Shown here: in pieces, positions 23,371-32,139 of the stretch
How positions within the stretch are numbered: position 1 is the stretch's first letter
Layout: every line of letters begins with the position of its first letter
Source of the DNA: DASVAL01 sp035649575
GTDB taxonomy: Bacteria > Planctomycetota > UBA1135 > UBA2386
NCBI GenBank assembly: GCA_035649575.1
Contig: DASRJH010000085.1
Location: 24,087 to 88,086 of the forward strand
Direction: 5' to 3'
Length of the DNA: 64,000 nucleotides
Program-made: the position numbers and the translations under genes
Notes under the pieces: generated by a model
Seen by the model: only the letters and a program-made list of their open reading frames with translations
The model's database searches: none
Told to the model about the DNA's origin: nothing

Positions 23371-25473
23371 ATGGTCCGTTCGTTTCCTCATTCTCTCCTG
23401 GCGGCCGCCGTTGCCGTCATTGTCGGTGGTTCGGCCACAGCACAGGTAACGCCGCTGCAAGAAGCCGTCACCCTGTTGCGACTGAACAAGCAGGGCGAAG
23501 GGCTGCAGAAGCTCCGCGAGATCCTCACTTCGGACCCGTCGAACACCGAAGCGTTGCGCCTCTACCAGTCGGTCTCGCAGGACGAGTGGTACATGCTGAT
23601 GACCACGAAGGGTGAGGTCCAGCAGATCGCGCAGTTGATCCTCGACCGCGCGAAGGTCGAGACGAAACAGCGCTCGCGCGACGAAGCGGCCATCAACGCG
23701 CTCGTCGCGACGGCGACCGCGAAGGACAGCGACCATCCCACGCGCCAGACCGCGATCAACAAGCTGATCGCCGACCACGGTGAGTTCGCGGTGCCGGCCC
23801 TCGTCGCCAAGCTCGGTGACGATGACTCGGAAGGCCAGATCCAGGCGATCTACACGCTGCAACAGCTGGGTGCCGTCGCGGTGCTGCCGCTCATCGAGGC
23901 GCTCAAGAGCAGCATGAACATCGTGGTGCAGAACGCCGCCGCGGCGCTGCATCACATCGGCGACAGCCGCGCGATTCCGGCGATGGTGGGCCTCGCCAAC
24001 GACGTGCGCCCGAGCATCAGCGAGATCGCACGGAAGTTCCTCGCCAAGAAGAGCGCGGGTGGCAACACGGTCGATCTGCTGGTGGCGCAAGCCCACGACT
24101 ACCTGAAGGGCGACGTGCCCTACGGCGCTGCGAGTGAGGTCGTGTGGACGCTCAAGGACGACAAGCTCGTCGCCACGGATGTGATGCCGCTGCTCTACCC
24201 GAGCGAACTGGCCAAGGCCTGCGCGGCCGACGCCGTGCGCATCAACCCGGCGAGCCTGCCAGCGCGCACCATGTTGGTCGAGGCCAACGTCGCGCAGGCC
24301 TACCTGATCGAGACCTCGATTGCGCAGGGCGACGCCGCCTTCAAGCCGCTCGAGCCGGTCGTCGAGGAGCTCAAGATCACGGCGCTTGCGACCGGCGTCG
24401 ACGCGATGCGGTCAGCGCTCGACGAGGGCGTCAAGCACGGCATGGCGCCGGTTGCAATCGGTTCGATCCAGGCGCTCGCCAAGGCCGAGATCATCGGCAC
24501 CATCGACCAGAGCTCGTTGATCGCTGCGCTGAACAGCAGCGACAAGCGAATCAAGTATGCCGCGGCCCACGCGCTCGTGAGCGCCTCGGGCGGCGCGCGC
24601 GTGCCTCAGGCCGACCGGGTCGTCGCCGTGCTGGCCGATGCGGTTGCCGAAGAGGAGGTGCGCACGATCCAGGTCATCGCCCCGGCGGTCGACACGGCTG
24701 CAGCCGTCGCGAGCAGCAGCAAGGTCCGCGGCTTCGCGATCGACGCGAGTACGAGCGCCGTCAGCGGCATGCACAGCCTGCTCGTCAACCCGAACGTCGA
24801 CGTCGTCGTCATCAACGAGATCCTGCCCGACCAGCTTCCCGAGGCCGTCATCGGCAACATCAAGAAGGACCCGCGCATGGCGAACACGCGCGTGGTCGTC
24901 ATCGCCAAGGACGAGGAAGCGGCCAAGACCCGATTCGGCGAAGGCGTGAGCATCGTGAAGGCTCCGCTGACCGGCGAGAACCTGATCGAGGCAGTCAACA
25001 AGGCCCTCGCAGGCTCGACCAATCCCGGCAACGTGCGCGCCGAGGCCTACGCCGCGAATGCCAGCAACTCGCTGCTCGCGTTCGCCGCCCAGAAGGGCGA
25101 CATCGGTGCCGCGCTGGCCAACCTGGGGCTGCAGCTGAACCGCGGTGACGCGGTCTCGGTGCCCGCGGCCAAGGCGCTCGGACTCGCCGGCGGCCAGGGT
25201 CAACTCGCGCCGCTCACGCAAGCACTCGGAGGCGCGGGCAGTCTCGACCTCAAGAAGGCTGCAGCCGAAGCGCTCGGCAACGTGCTCGGACGCCTCGACC
25301 ACTGTCCGGAAGACGTCGGCTCGGCGCTCGCAGCCGTGCTGACGAGCAGCGGTGACGTCGGCCTGCGGGCAGCCGCGGCGGCTGCGTTCGGCAAGGCCAA
25401 GATCGACAACGCGAAGAAGGCCGACATGCTCAAGCACCTCAACAAGATCGCAGCCGGCCCGAGCGGCGGCTGA
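23371..25473 (+). CDS. Exported HEAT-repeat protein with an internal receiver-like domain (700 aa)
   Basis: A signal peptide (about 1-25, ending GGSATAQ) follows a good Shine-Dalgarno sequence (AAGGAG). The mature protein has a TPR-like start and HEAT repeats at about residues 100-220 (VPALVAKLGDDDSEGQIQAI, VLPLIEALKSS). More HEAT-like helices lie at about 350-440 and at the C-terminus. Between these, residues about 452-548 read like a CheY-type receiver: alternating strands and helices with VDVVVINEILPD, TRVVVIAKDEE and SIVKAPLTGENLIEAVNKAL. The acceptor Asp is Asn482, so phosphorylation is not expected. A receiver-like fold outside the cytoplasm is unusual and suggests a protein-docking role. 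A good terminator hairpin follows. Confidence 0.8.
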   Translation: MVRSFPHSLLAAAVAVIVGGSATAQVTPLQEAVTLLRLNKQGEGLQKLREILTSDPSNTEALRLYQSVSQDEWYMLMTTKGEVQQIAQLILDRAKVETKQRSRDEAAINALVATATAKDSDHPTRQTAINKLIADHGEFAVPALVAKLGDDDSEGQIQAIYTLQQLGAVAVLPLIEALKSSMNIVVQNAAAALHHIGDSRAIPAMVGLANDVRPSISEIARKFLAKKSAGGNTVDLLVAQAHDYLKGDVPYGAASEVVWTLKDDKLVATDVMPLLYPSELAKACAADAVRINPASLPARTMLVEANVAQAYLIETSIAQGDAAFKPLEPVVEELKITALATGVDAMRSALDEGVKHGMAPVAIGSIQALAKAEIIGTIDQSSLIAALNSSDKRIKYAAAHALVSASGGARVPQADRVVAVLADAVAEEEVRTIQVIAPAVDTAAAVASSSKVRGFAIDASTSAVSGMHSLLVNPNVDVVVINEILPDQLPEAVIGNIKKDPRMANTRVVVIAKDEEAAKTRFGEGVSIVKAPLTGENLIEAVNKALAGSTNPGNVRAEAYAANASNSLLAFAAQKGDIGAALANLGLQLNRGDAVSVPAAKALGLAGGQGQLAPLTQALGGAGSLDLKKAAAEALGNVLGRLDHCPEDVGSALAAVLTSSGDVGLRAAAAAAFGKAKIDNAKKADMLKHLNKIAAGPSGG

Positions 25474-25499
25474 TCCCGTTCCGCGTCTGCTCCTCGCTG

Positions 25500-25527
25500 C
25501 CGGCCGCAACCTTCGGGCTGCGGCCGG
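25500..25527 (+). terminator. Terminator hairpin after the HEAT protein gene
   Basis: CCGGCCGCA at 25500-25508 pairs perfectly with TGCGGCCGG at 25519-25527 over a 10-base loop containing TTCGGG. The downstream sequence TGTCGTTTGG has only a short T-rich stretch. It begins 26 bases after the stop codon. Confidence 0.55.
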
Positions 25528-25621
25528 TGTCGTTTGGGGGCTCGCTGCTTCCCTGAAGGCGTCCGACGGATCCCGCTGGATCCCGTTCGCGTGACTCGCT
25601 ACCCTCCCCCGCCCGTTGTCC

Positions 25622-25697
25622 GCCGATGTAGCTCAGTTGGTAGAGCAATGCTTTCGTAAAGCATAGGTCGAGGGTTCAAGTCCCCCCATCGGCTCCA
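25622..25697 (+). tRNA. tRNA-Thr, anticodon CGT, CCA encoded
   Basis: The cloverleaf is clear. The acceptor stem GCCGATG (25622-25628) pairs with CATCGGC (25687-25693). The D arm is GCTC/GAGC and the anticodon stem ATGCT/AGCAT holds loop TTCGTAA, with anticodon CGT at 25655-25657. The T arm has loop TTCAAGT. The T stem has one A-C mismatch (GAGGG against CCCCC). The discriminator T is followed by an encoded CCA (25695-25697). The anticodon reads ACG. A TACCCT box at 25600-25605 could be its -10 element. No other tRNA is adjacent, and a short repeat tract begins at its 3' end. Confidence 0.95.
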
Positions 25698-25770
25698 ATT
25701 CGGCGGCTCCAATTCGGCGGCTCCAATTTGGCGGCTCCCACACTTGGCGGCCCCAACCTGGTGGCTGCCA
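25688..25770 (+). repeat. Degenerate tandem repeats copying the tRNA 3' end
   Basis: Starting in the tRNA acceptor end (ATCGGCTCCAATT), a unit close to CGGCGGCTCCAATT is repeated. There are two exact 14-base copies, then TGGCGGCTCCCACAC, TTGGCGGCCCCAACC and TGGTGGCTGCC with growing divergence. Each unit retains a GGCTCCA-like core equal to the 3' end of the tRNA gene. The tract ends before the lipoprotein promoter region. Confidence 0.7.
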
Positions 25771-25802
25771 TTGGCCGCCGAGACACACGCCGTCGAAGGC
25801 CG

Positions 25803-25831
25803 TCGAAGATCGGTTCCGCTGTCGCTAGCAT
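25803..25831 (+). promoter_or_regulatory. Candidate promoter of the 25864 lipoprotein gene
   Basis: TAGCAT at 25826-25831 matches the window's recurrent -10 form. The best -35 partner is TCGAAG at 25803-25808, 17 bases upstream but only a partial match. The predicted leader is about 26 bases. Confidence 0.35.
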
Positions 25832-25863
25832 TTCGCCTGGTGGTTTCCCAGGGAGTTAATGAA

Positions 25864-26406
25864 ATGGCCAGGTTCATCCAGATCGGTGCGGCGCTCGTTT
25901 GTTTCCTGGCGGGGGCGTGCAACACGCCGTCGCCGCGGCCCTGGTTGCGGTTCGAGCCGGTGGAGACAGTGAAGGACTGGACGACCGATGCAGGAGGCAC
26001 GCTCGTCGGCCGCTTCCATGGCGCCGACGTCCACTTGGATCTCGCGAACCCCGAGACGCGCGTCCAGGTGACCGTCGGCAACAACACGGCCGCACCGATC
26101 GAGTTCCGGATCGGGCCCGAGGCCGGTTCGCCCGGTGCGATCGGCGAGGTGCTGCTGCGTCCGATCGACGGACCGCCAGGGGTCACGGGCCCTCCGATGC
26201 TGCCCTATGCCGGCCTGCAGCCTCAGGTCGTAGATGCGGGTTGGCGCGGCACCTTCTACCTCAATGAGCCGCTCGGCCGTGCCGTGACGCTGGGCCAGAC
26301 CTTCGTGCTCACGGTCGAGGCGCGCAATGCGTCGGGGGCCGTGCAACGTCGCTCCTTGCTGCTCGCCGCCAAGAACGCCGGGACGATACCGCTCGACAAA
26401 CGGTGA
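25864..26406 (+). CDS. Lipoprotein of unknown function (180 aa)
   Basis: The protein has a lipoprotein signal with lipobox FLAGAC (Cys at about residue 19). The mature part is about 160 residues with an immunoglobulin-like or beta-sandwich feel: RVQVTVGNNTAAPIEFRIG, a Pro/Gly-rich GPPGVTGPPMLPYAG, then WRGTFYLNEPLG and TFVLTVEARN. No family is recognised. The stop codon overlaps the ATG of the cardiolipin synthase gene by one base, so the pair is coupled. A link with membrane lipid synthesis is suggested by position only. Confidence 0.75.
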   Translation: MARFIQIGAALVCFLAGACNTPSPRPWLRFEPVETVKDWTTDAGGTLVGRFHGADVHLDLANPETRVQVTVGNNTAAPIEFRIGPEAGSPGAIGEVLLRPIDGPPGVTGPPMLPYAGLQPQVVDAGWRGTFYLNEPLGRAVTLGQTFVLTVEARNASGAVQRRSLLLAAKNAGTIPLDKR

Positions 26407-27872
26407 TGCTGACGTTGGGCGCAATCGATCCTGCCAGCTCGTGGCAGACGATTGTCGTCGCGGTATGGCTCGTCGGTGAGCTGCTGGCGGTCGTCTTCGT
26501 CTACCGCGTGCTGGTGCGCGGAGGGTCGCCGGCGAGCACGCTGTTGTGGATGCTCGCGATCCTCGCAGCGCCTTGGCTCGGGCTGCTGCTCTACTACCTG
26601 TTGCCGCGCCGGCTGCAGCTGCGACGGCTGCGCCGCCTGCGTGTGCGCGGGGAACGGCTGCGCGAGGTGCGGCCGAGCAGCGCGAGTCGCGGGTTGCCGC
26701 CGGTCCTCGAGCGGCATTGGGACGCCGGCTTGCATGCGTTGCTCGCAGGGGACGATGGCACGGGCCTCGTCGGCGGCAACCAGCTGCGCTGGCTGTCGTC
26801 GGGCAAGGAGTTCTTCGATGCCGCTGCCGCTGCGATCGAGCTCGCCGTGCACCACGTGCACTGCGTCGTCTACATCTTCCGCCCCGACGAGACGGGGCGG
26901 CGGTTTCTCGATGCGCTGACGAGTGCCAGCAAGCGTGGTGTCGTCGTGCGCCTGTTGTTCGACTCGATCGGCAGCTTCGGCCTCTCGGCGTCGCACTTGG
27001 CACCACTGCGCGCCGCCGGCGGCCGCGCGGAAGCCTTCCTGCCGCTGTTGTGGAAGCGGCGGCCGTTCACGATGAACCTGCGCAACCACCGCAAGCTGCT
27101 CGTGGTCGACGGCAAACTCGGCTTCGTCGGCGGACGCAACGTGGGCGACGAGTACTTCACCGACCGCGTCGGGCGGAGCCGCATCTGGCTCGATGCGATG
27201 CTCGAACTGCGCGGCCCCGTCGTGGATCGTTTGCAGGACGTCTTCGTCGAAGACTGGTGCACCGCGACGGACGAAGTGATCGCGGACATTGTCGTCGCCC
27301 CGACAACGGCGCTCGCGGACGGCCTGCAGGTCGGCATCGTGTGCAGCGGCCCGGATCGCGACGAGTCCGACCTCTGGTTCGCGATCGTGCAGGCGATCAG
27401 CGAAGCGCAGGCCACGATCGAGCTCAGTTCCCCTTACCTCGTGCCGCCGCCGATCCTGATGTTCGTGCTACAGCTCGCCGCGGCGCGCGGTGTCCGCGTG
27501 CGCGTCTACACGAACGGACCCAAGACCGAGGCCGCGATCCTCTACCACGCGCAGCGCAGCCACTACGCCCGCTTGCTCGCGGCCGGCGTCGAGCTGTACG
27601 AGACGGTCACCGAGTACAACCACGCCAAGATGCTCGTCGTGGACGAGAAGACCGTGCTCGTCGGCAGCCCCAACATGGACTTGCGCAGCGCGCACCTGAA
27701 CTTCGAGATCGCCGCCGTGGCGGTCGACGCTGGCACGTTGGCCCGCGAGCTGGTGCAGACGATGGAACGCCGTCGCAACACCTTCCGGCGCATCACGGAA
27801 GCCGATCTGCCGAACCAGCCGTGGTGGCGCGCCATCGACGGCATCTGCGGTCTCTTCGCGCCTTTGCTCTAG
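26406..27872 (+). CDS. cls: Cardiolipin synthase (phospholipase D family)
   Basis: Cls joins two phosphatidyl groups to give cardiolipin in the inner membrane. The 488-residue protein has two N-terminal membrane helices (about 15-60, including VVAVWLVGELLAVVFVYRVL and LLWMLAILAAPWLGLLLYY). Two HKD motifs follow, NHRKLLVVDGKLGFVGGRN from about 227 and NHAKMLVVDEKTVLVGSPN from about 405. Length and layout match the bacterial ClsA type. It is coupled to the upstream lipoprotein gene and ends just before a hairpin shared with the convergent epimerase gene. Confidence 0.93.
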   Translation: MLTLGAIDPASSWQTIVVAVWLVGELLAVVFVYRVLVRGGSPASTLLWMLAILAAPWLGLLLYYLLPRRLQLRRLRRLRVRGERLREVRPSSASRGLPPVLERHWDAGLHALLAGDDGTGLVGGNQLRWLSSGKEFFDAAAAAIELAVHHVHCVVYIFRPDETGRRFLDALTSASKRGVVVRLLFDSIGSFGLSASHLAPLRAAGGRAEAFLPLLWKRRPFTMNLRNHRKLLVVDGKLGFVGGRNVGDEYFTDRVGRSRIWLDAMLELRGPVVDRLQDVFVEDWCTATDEVIADIVVAPTTALADGLQVGIVCSGPDRDESDLWFAIVQAISEAQATIELSSPYLVPPPILMFVLQLAAARGVRVRVYTNGPKTEAAILYHAQRSHYARLLAAGVELYETVTEYNHAKMLVVDEKTVLVGSPNMDLRSAHLNFEIAAVAVDAGTLARELVQTMERRRNTFRRITEADLPNQPWWRAIDGICGLFAPLL

Positions 27873-27887
27873 CCGAGCATCCAGTCA

Positions 27888-27904
27888 TCGCCGCAACGCG
27901 GCGA
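27888..27904. terminator. Hairpin between convergent cls and epimerase genes
   Basis: TCGCCGC at 27888-27894 pairs with GCGGCGA at 27898-27904 across a 3-base loop. It sits between the two convergent stop codons (27872 and 27907), so it may serve both transcripts. Confidence 0.5.
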
Positions 27905-27906
27905 CG

Positions 27907-28473
27907 CTAGCCCTTCTGGACGCTCCAGATCTCGGCGCCGAGGAAGTCCCACGGCAGTCGGCCTTCGTCGCACTCCGCTGGTGCCGGCGAGAAGTGCACG
28001 TCGACCATGTAGATGATGCGACAGGTGCGCTGGCTGATGTTGCTGGCGCCGTGCGCGATGCCCGGAGGGATGCGCACGAGGCGGTCCTTGCCATCGCCGA
28101 GCACGAAGCGCATCGTCTTGCCTTCGGTAGGGGAACCGGCGCGGCAGTCGTGCAACACGAGCAGCAACTTGTCGCACGGCGGCACATACCAGACGTCGGT
28201 CTGGCGGTGATGCAGGTGGAAGGCCTTCACGACGCCGGGCTCGATGTCGGAGTAGTTGATCTGCTTGCACTCGAAGCCCGGGAGCTGGCCGTGCATCCCG
28301 GCGGTGAGTCGGCCGAGCTCGGTGATCGAGCCACCGTCGTCGTTGAATCGCTTCAGCTCGACGATCTGCACACCGTCGATGGGCGGCTGCTTCGTGTAGT
28401 CCTGATACACGAAGGCTGCCTTGGCCTTCTCGTTGATGCGCGTTCTGGCGTCGGAATGATGCGGGGCGGTCAC
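27907..28473 (-). CDS. dTDP-4-dehydrorhamnose 3,5-epimerase family protein
   Basis: The 188-residue protein is a cupin of the RmlC family. It contains AFHLHHRQTDVWYVP, where the first His matches the catalytic histidine region, and LVRIPPGIAHGASN, the conserved RmlC segment. Canonical enzymes epimerise C3 and C5 of dTDP-4-keto-6-deoxyglucose on the way to dTDP-L-rhamnose. No rmlA, rmlB or rmlD is nearby, so the substrate could be a different nucleotide sugar. The start is a GTG. It converges with cls and sits just upstream, on the other side, of the SUMF1-type lipoprotein gene, which ends 28 bases before this gene starts. Confidence 0.82.
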   Translation of the reverse strand: MTAPHHSDARTRINEKAKAAFVYQDYTKQPPIDGVQIVELKRFNDDGGSITELGRLTAGMHGQLPGFECKQINYSDIEPGVVKAFHLHHRQTDVWYVPPCDKLLLVLHDCRAGSPTEGKTMRFVLGDGKDRLVRIPPGIAHGASNISQRTCRIIYMVDVHFSPAPAECDEGRLPWDFLGAEIWSVQKG

Positions 28474-28501
28474 CGGGGGTCCTGCGCGACGAGACGTCGC
28501 G

Positions 28502-30511
28502 TCAGCGAGTGGGCAGGCGCCACGGCTTTTCTGCAGTCGGCGGTTCCTGCTCCAGCGTCACCTGGAACTGGAATTGGGCGAAGCGCTTGTTGTTCTGCTT
28601 CGTCAGCGGAACACCGAACGTGAACTTCGCCACGGTGTTGGCTTTGCCACTGGCCTCCAGCACGAGCCCACTCGGCACGGGACCGGTCGAGCTCGGCTCC
28701 TGCGAGGGCGCGTGGATGAAGGCGACGATCTTGCCTTCGCTGCCGCTGTACAACAGGAAGTAGCTGCGGTCGGTCGGGACCTGCACTTCGTCGAGGCGCA
28801 CGAAGGCGAGCTCTTTTTCCTTTCCGGGCTCGATGGCTTCGAGGTCCTTCTCGGTCAGGCCATACCGTGCAATGACCTCACGCCAGCCTTCCTTCTGGTT
28901 CTTGCCGCCTTTGCCCTTGTCTTCGGAACCCGCGGCCTCTTCGCCTCCGCGTGCTTTCGCCTTCTTGAGGGCAGCGAGGTCTTTGCAAGCCTGCTTGATC
29001 GCTTCGGTGAGTTCGCGGGGCATTCCCTCCTTGCGGTAGAGCACGGTGTAGAGGCCGGCAGGTGCGGCAGGAGCAAGTTGGTTGGCGGTCGTGACCAACG
29101 TGCCGATCACGAGCGGCGTTTCCTGACTCTTCTCCAGGAGCTTGGCCAGGTCCAAGGCACGGTCCTTGGCCAGCCAGTTGACGGGCGCGAACGAAACAGC
29201 GCGGTATCCCGTGGGGAAGCCGTCGGCGCCGAGCTCGTAACGCTCCGCGCCGATCTGGGCCGCGAGGTCCGTCAGCTGATCCTCGACGAAGTAGTTGCGG
29301 CTGTAGATGCCGCGCAGGCGGGAGAACAGCACGTCGTAGCCGGGCTTCAGGCTCTTCGCGAGGCGGAAGCCGAGGCCCTCCAGCACGTCGATGGGCTGCA
29401 CGGGTGCTCGCGCATCGACGAGCAGCTGGATGGGTTCCTGCCACGAGAGGTAGGAGCCCCCCTTGCCGATCGCCTTGTCCGCCTTCCATTCGGGGTGCGA
29501 CAGCACCATGCACCCGGTCTTGTCCTTCTGGAACTTCTTCCACTCGGCATCGAAGACCGTGGCCCCATTCTGGGGTCCGTAGCCGAGATCGGCCACGAGC
29601 TGCCAGACCTGTCCGAACATGTCGAGGTGGCCATACGGGCCCGTGCCCGCCGGCACGGTGCCCACGGGCTTCAGCACTTTGTCGCGCGAGCCGTGGATCT
29701 TGAGGTCCTTCAGCTTGTCTTCGGTGAAGACGTCGCTGGTTGGATCGGCGGGATTGCCCCACGGCCACACCTGCGTCCCGTCGCCGCGCGCGGCGCGCGT
29801 CCACTCCGCTTCGTTGGGCAGGCGCATGCCGAGCCATGCGGCGAACTCGTTCGCTTCGCGGTAGTCGACGTGCACGACGGGAAGGTTGGCGGTCGAACGC
29901 CCTTCTTCGTCCTGCAACTTGTATGGGAGATCGTTGCCGCAGCGTGTCCAGTAGAGCACCGGACCCAACGGGTCGTTGGGGAACTGCTGCTTGATGTCGG
30001 CGAGCTTGCTGTTGTAGTCGTCCACGCAGCCATAGCGCCACCAGCCGAACGGGGCGCGCGCCGGCAGCTTCTTCTCACGGCGCATCCTGATGTAGGGCTC
30101 GTACTGGGCGCACGTGACCGGGCACTTGGCGAGCAGGTAGGGCTCGACGGTGACGCGTTGTTGTCCGAGCGTCGACGAGGAGCGCTGCATCGCTTTGATG
30201 AGCTGCTCGGGCGCTGTCTTCGCCGCGAAGGCCGGGCGGGTCGGGCTGATGACCTGGCAGGCCGCAGCTACGAGCTGGTCGACGGTCAATCCCATAGGGA
30301 CGGTGCCGCCCGGCACAGGGAGCAGGAACAGCGGCAGCCCATCCATGGCGGGCGCTGACGGTCTGGCGATCACGCCACCTTGGCCCTTGGCCGCTGCGCC
30401 CGCGGCAACGACTTGATCGGCCGGCTTCGGTGATTGAGCGCACGCCGATACGAGCAGACTGCCGAGGGAGAGCGCCGCCAGCGAATGCGGTCGCAGCGAG
30501 TTCAGTTGCAT
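28502..30511 (-). CDS. SUMF1/FGE-type domain lipoprotein (669 aa)
   Basis: A lipoprotein signal (AALSLGSLLVSAC) anchors the protein to the envelope. Residues about 55-330 form a formylglycine-generating-enzyme-like (SUMF1) fold. It shows VTVEPYLLAKCPVTCAQYEPYI, LPVVHVDYREANEFAAWLGM, RLPNEAEWTRAARGDG and a late GYR/GFRLAKS-like end. Such domains are common in lipoproteins where catalysis may be absent. The following 300 residues have no clear family and include a charged low-complexity stretch (EEAAGSEDKGKGGKNQ). The start at 30511 is set by the signal peptide; the upstream open frame is not used. TCGAAA and TAGGAT with 16-base spacing lie upstream. Confidence 0.82.
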   Translation of the reverse strand: MQLNSLRPHSLAALSLGSLLVSACAQSPKPADQVVAAGAAAKGQGGVIARPSAPAMDGLPLFLLPVPGGTVPMGLTVDQLVAAACQVISPTRPAFAAKTAPEQLIKAMQRSSSTLGQQRVTVEPYLLAKCPVTCAQYEPYIRMRREKKLPARAPFGWWRYGCVDDYNSKLADIKQQFPNDPLGPVLYWTRCGNDLPYKLQDEEGRSTANLPVVHVDYREANEFAAWLGMRLPNEAEWTRAARGDGTQVWPWGNPADPTSDVFTEDKLKDLKIHGSRDKVLKPVGTVPAGTGPYGHLDMFGQVWQLVADLGYGPQNGATVFDAEWKKFQKDKTGCMVLSHPEWKADKAIGKGGSYLSWQEPIQLLVDARAPVQPIDVLEGLGFRLAKSLKPGYDVLFSRLRGIYSRNYFVEDQLTDLAAQIGAERYELGADGFPTGYRAVSFAPVNWLAKDRALDLAKLLEKSQETPLVIGTLVTTANQLAPAAPAGLYTVLYRKEGMPRELTEAIKQACKDLAALKKAKARGGEEAAGSEDKGKGGKNQKEGWREVIARYGLTEKDLEAIEPGKEKELAFVRLDEVQVPTDRSYFLLYSGSEGKIVAFIHAPSQEPSSTGPVPSGLVLEASGKANTVAKFTFGVPLTKQNNKRFAQFQFQVTLEQEPPTAEKPWRLPTR

Positions 30512-30594
30512 CTTGCTTGGTATGAGGCCAGGGAACTCACGGCGTGCCGCATGGGGGGAGGCGGACACCGTTGGGGACGACGGAGGGGGCCGGC

Positions 30595-30622
30595 ATCCTA
30601 GCTCGATGCCGTGGGGTTTCGA
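30595..30622 (-). promoter_or_regulatory. Candidate promoter of the SUMF1-type lipoprotein gene
   Basis: On the minus strand TCGAAA (30622-30617) and TAGGAT (30600-30595) are 16 bases apart. Transcription would start near 30588, leaving a leader of about 77 bases. The rest of the 300-base gap between this gene and the HD-GYP gene (30512-30810) shows no credible gene. Confidence 0.4.
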
Positions 30623-30810
30623 GCGGATTGTCGGTGCCCGAGGCGACGTGGCAACCCCCTCCTCGGCTTCCGCCGCAGCTTCTGGAGAGTCAGCCATGCC
30701 GCGGGGGCGTTGGAAGCGGGCTTGCCCGCAACCCGGCAGTTGACTTCGTTGTCGCCTTGCGCATTTCCGGCAGCGGGCCTTTGCAGAGTGTTTCGCCCAA
30801 ACGCAGTCGT

Positions 30811-31917
30811 TCAAAACAACATGCCGGGGTTCGCCGCGAAGAACCTGTAGCCCATGCGATCGAGCCCGTCGGCGACCATGTTGGCGAGCGTCGGGTCGAA
30901 GTGGCGGCCGGCCTGTTCACGGAACATCGCGACGATCTTCGGGATCGGCCACGCGGGCTTGTAGCTGCGCGGCTCGGCCAGGGCGTCGTAGACCTCGGCC
31001 AATACGAGGATGCGGCCGGGCAGGTCGACTTCCTCCCCCTGGAGGCCGTTGGGGTAGCCCTTGCCATCCCAGCGCTCGTGGTGCTGGTAGACCCAGTTGC
31101 GCATGTCCTCGTGGTCGGCCAGCTGTGACAGCACCTCGTAGCCCATGGCCGGATGCCGCTTCACGACCTCCATTTCCTCCGCCGTCAGAGGCCCCGGTTT
31201 GGTGAGTATGTGGTCTGGGACCCCGATCTTGCCTACGTCGTGAAGCAACGCGGCCAGCCGCAAAGAGGCGCGATCCTCGGCGCTGACGCCGCAACGGCAG
31301 GCCAACGCGTCCGTGTAGCCGACGACGCGGGCGGCATGGCCGCTCGTGGTCGGGTCCTTCATTTCGATCGTGCGCGGCAGGACGGACGTGAGCACCCGGT
31401 TGGCGGACTCCAGCTCCTGGTTGCGTCGCGCCAGCTCAGTCTCCGTGATGACGCGCCGGCAGGTCGCCAGCAGGCTGTTCGCGTCGAATGGCTTGACCAC
31501 GATGTCGGCCACGTGTTTGCGCAGGGCCTCCTGTGCTCCGTCGAACGTCGGGCGCCCCGTGAACACGATGACCGGCGTGCACGGCCGTCGCTCCCGCGCG
31601 ACCTCGGCGATCTGCGAGCCGAGATCCGTGTTGCCGAGGTAGAGGTCCGTGAGAACGAGCTGGAACTGCTCCTGCCGCATCAACGCAACGGCCTGGCGCA
31701 GGCTCGTCGCGACCGAAACCGCGTAGTTCGCCGCTTCGAGGACCTGCCGGAGCCCCTGCAGCACGTCGGGCTCGTCGTCTACGAGCAGGATGCGCTGGCG
31801 ACTGGGCCACGGCGTCGGTGGTGAGACCGCCATGCCACCGGGACTTGACGCGCGGTCGGAAGTCTGTGCTGCATCGGCAGAATTGGGGCGCCCTGCGTCG
31901 GCATGCGGGAGTCTCAT
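30811..31917 (-). CDS. Response regulator with HD-GYP c-di-GMP phosphodiesterase domain
   Basis: The 368-residue protein joins a receiver (about 42-160, acceptor Asp91 in LVLTDLYLG) to an HD-GYP domain. The domain shows LLHDVGKIGVPD with the HD at 226-227, and HHERWDGKGYPNGL with the GYP at 287-289. HD-GYP enzymes hydrolyse cyclic di-GMP, so this protein should couple a phosphorelay to c-di-GMP levels. All metal-ligand motifs are present. I choose ATG 31917, which has an AGGA sequence 8 bases upstream; ATG 31833 directly before the receiver is an alternative. No cognate kinase is adjacent. It is divergent from rluD. Confidence 0.9.
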   Translation of the reverse strand: MRLPHADAGRPNSADAAQTSDRASSPGGMAVSPPTPWPSRQRILLVDDEPDVLQGLRQVLEAANYAVSVATSLRQAVALMRQEQFQLVLTDLYLGNTDLGSQIAEVARERRPCTPVIVFTGRPTFDGAQEALRKHVADIVVKPFDANSLLATCRRVITETELARRNQELESANRVLTSVLPRTIEMKDPTTSGHAARVVGYTDALACRCGVSAEDRASLRLAALLHDVGKIGVPDHILTKPGPLTAEEMEVVKRHPAMGYEVLSQLADHEDMRNWVYQHHERWDGKGYPNGLQGEEVDLPGRILVLAEVYDALAEPRSYKPAWPIPKIVAMFREQAGRHFDPTLANMVADGLDRMGYRFFAANPGMLF

Positions 31918-32139
31918 GATGCGTGTCCTAACCGGGAAGGAGCCTGGGTTCGCGGCGAGGCGTATCCGTAAACTAGTGTCCACAAGACCAGCGCGGACTC
32001 AACAGACTTCACCCCATTCCAATCGAGGGTTTCACCCGCGGAGAAGTTCACTGACGCGGCGGCCGCTCGCCCCGCTCCCGCGTCGACTCGACGGTTGCGC
32101 CGCGGGCAGATGGCCCCAGAATCCCCGATGGGACCTGGA

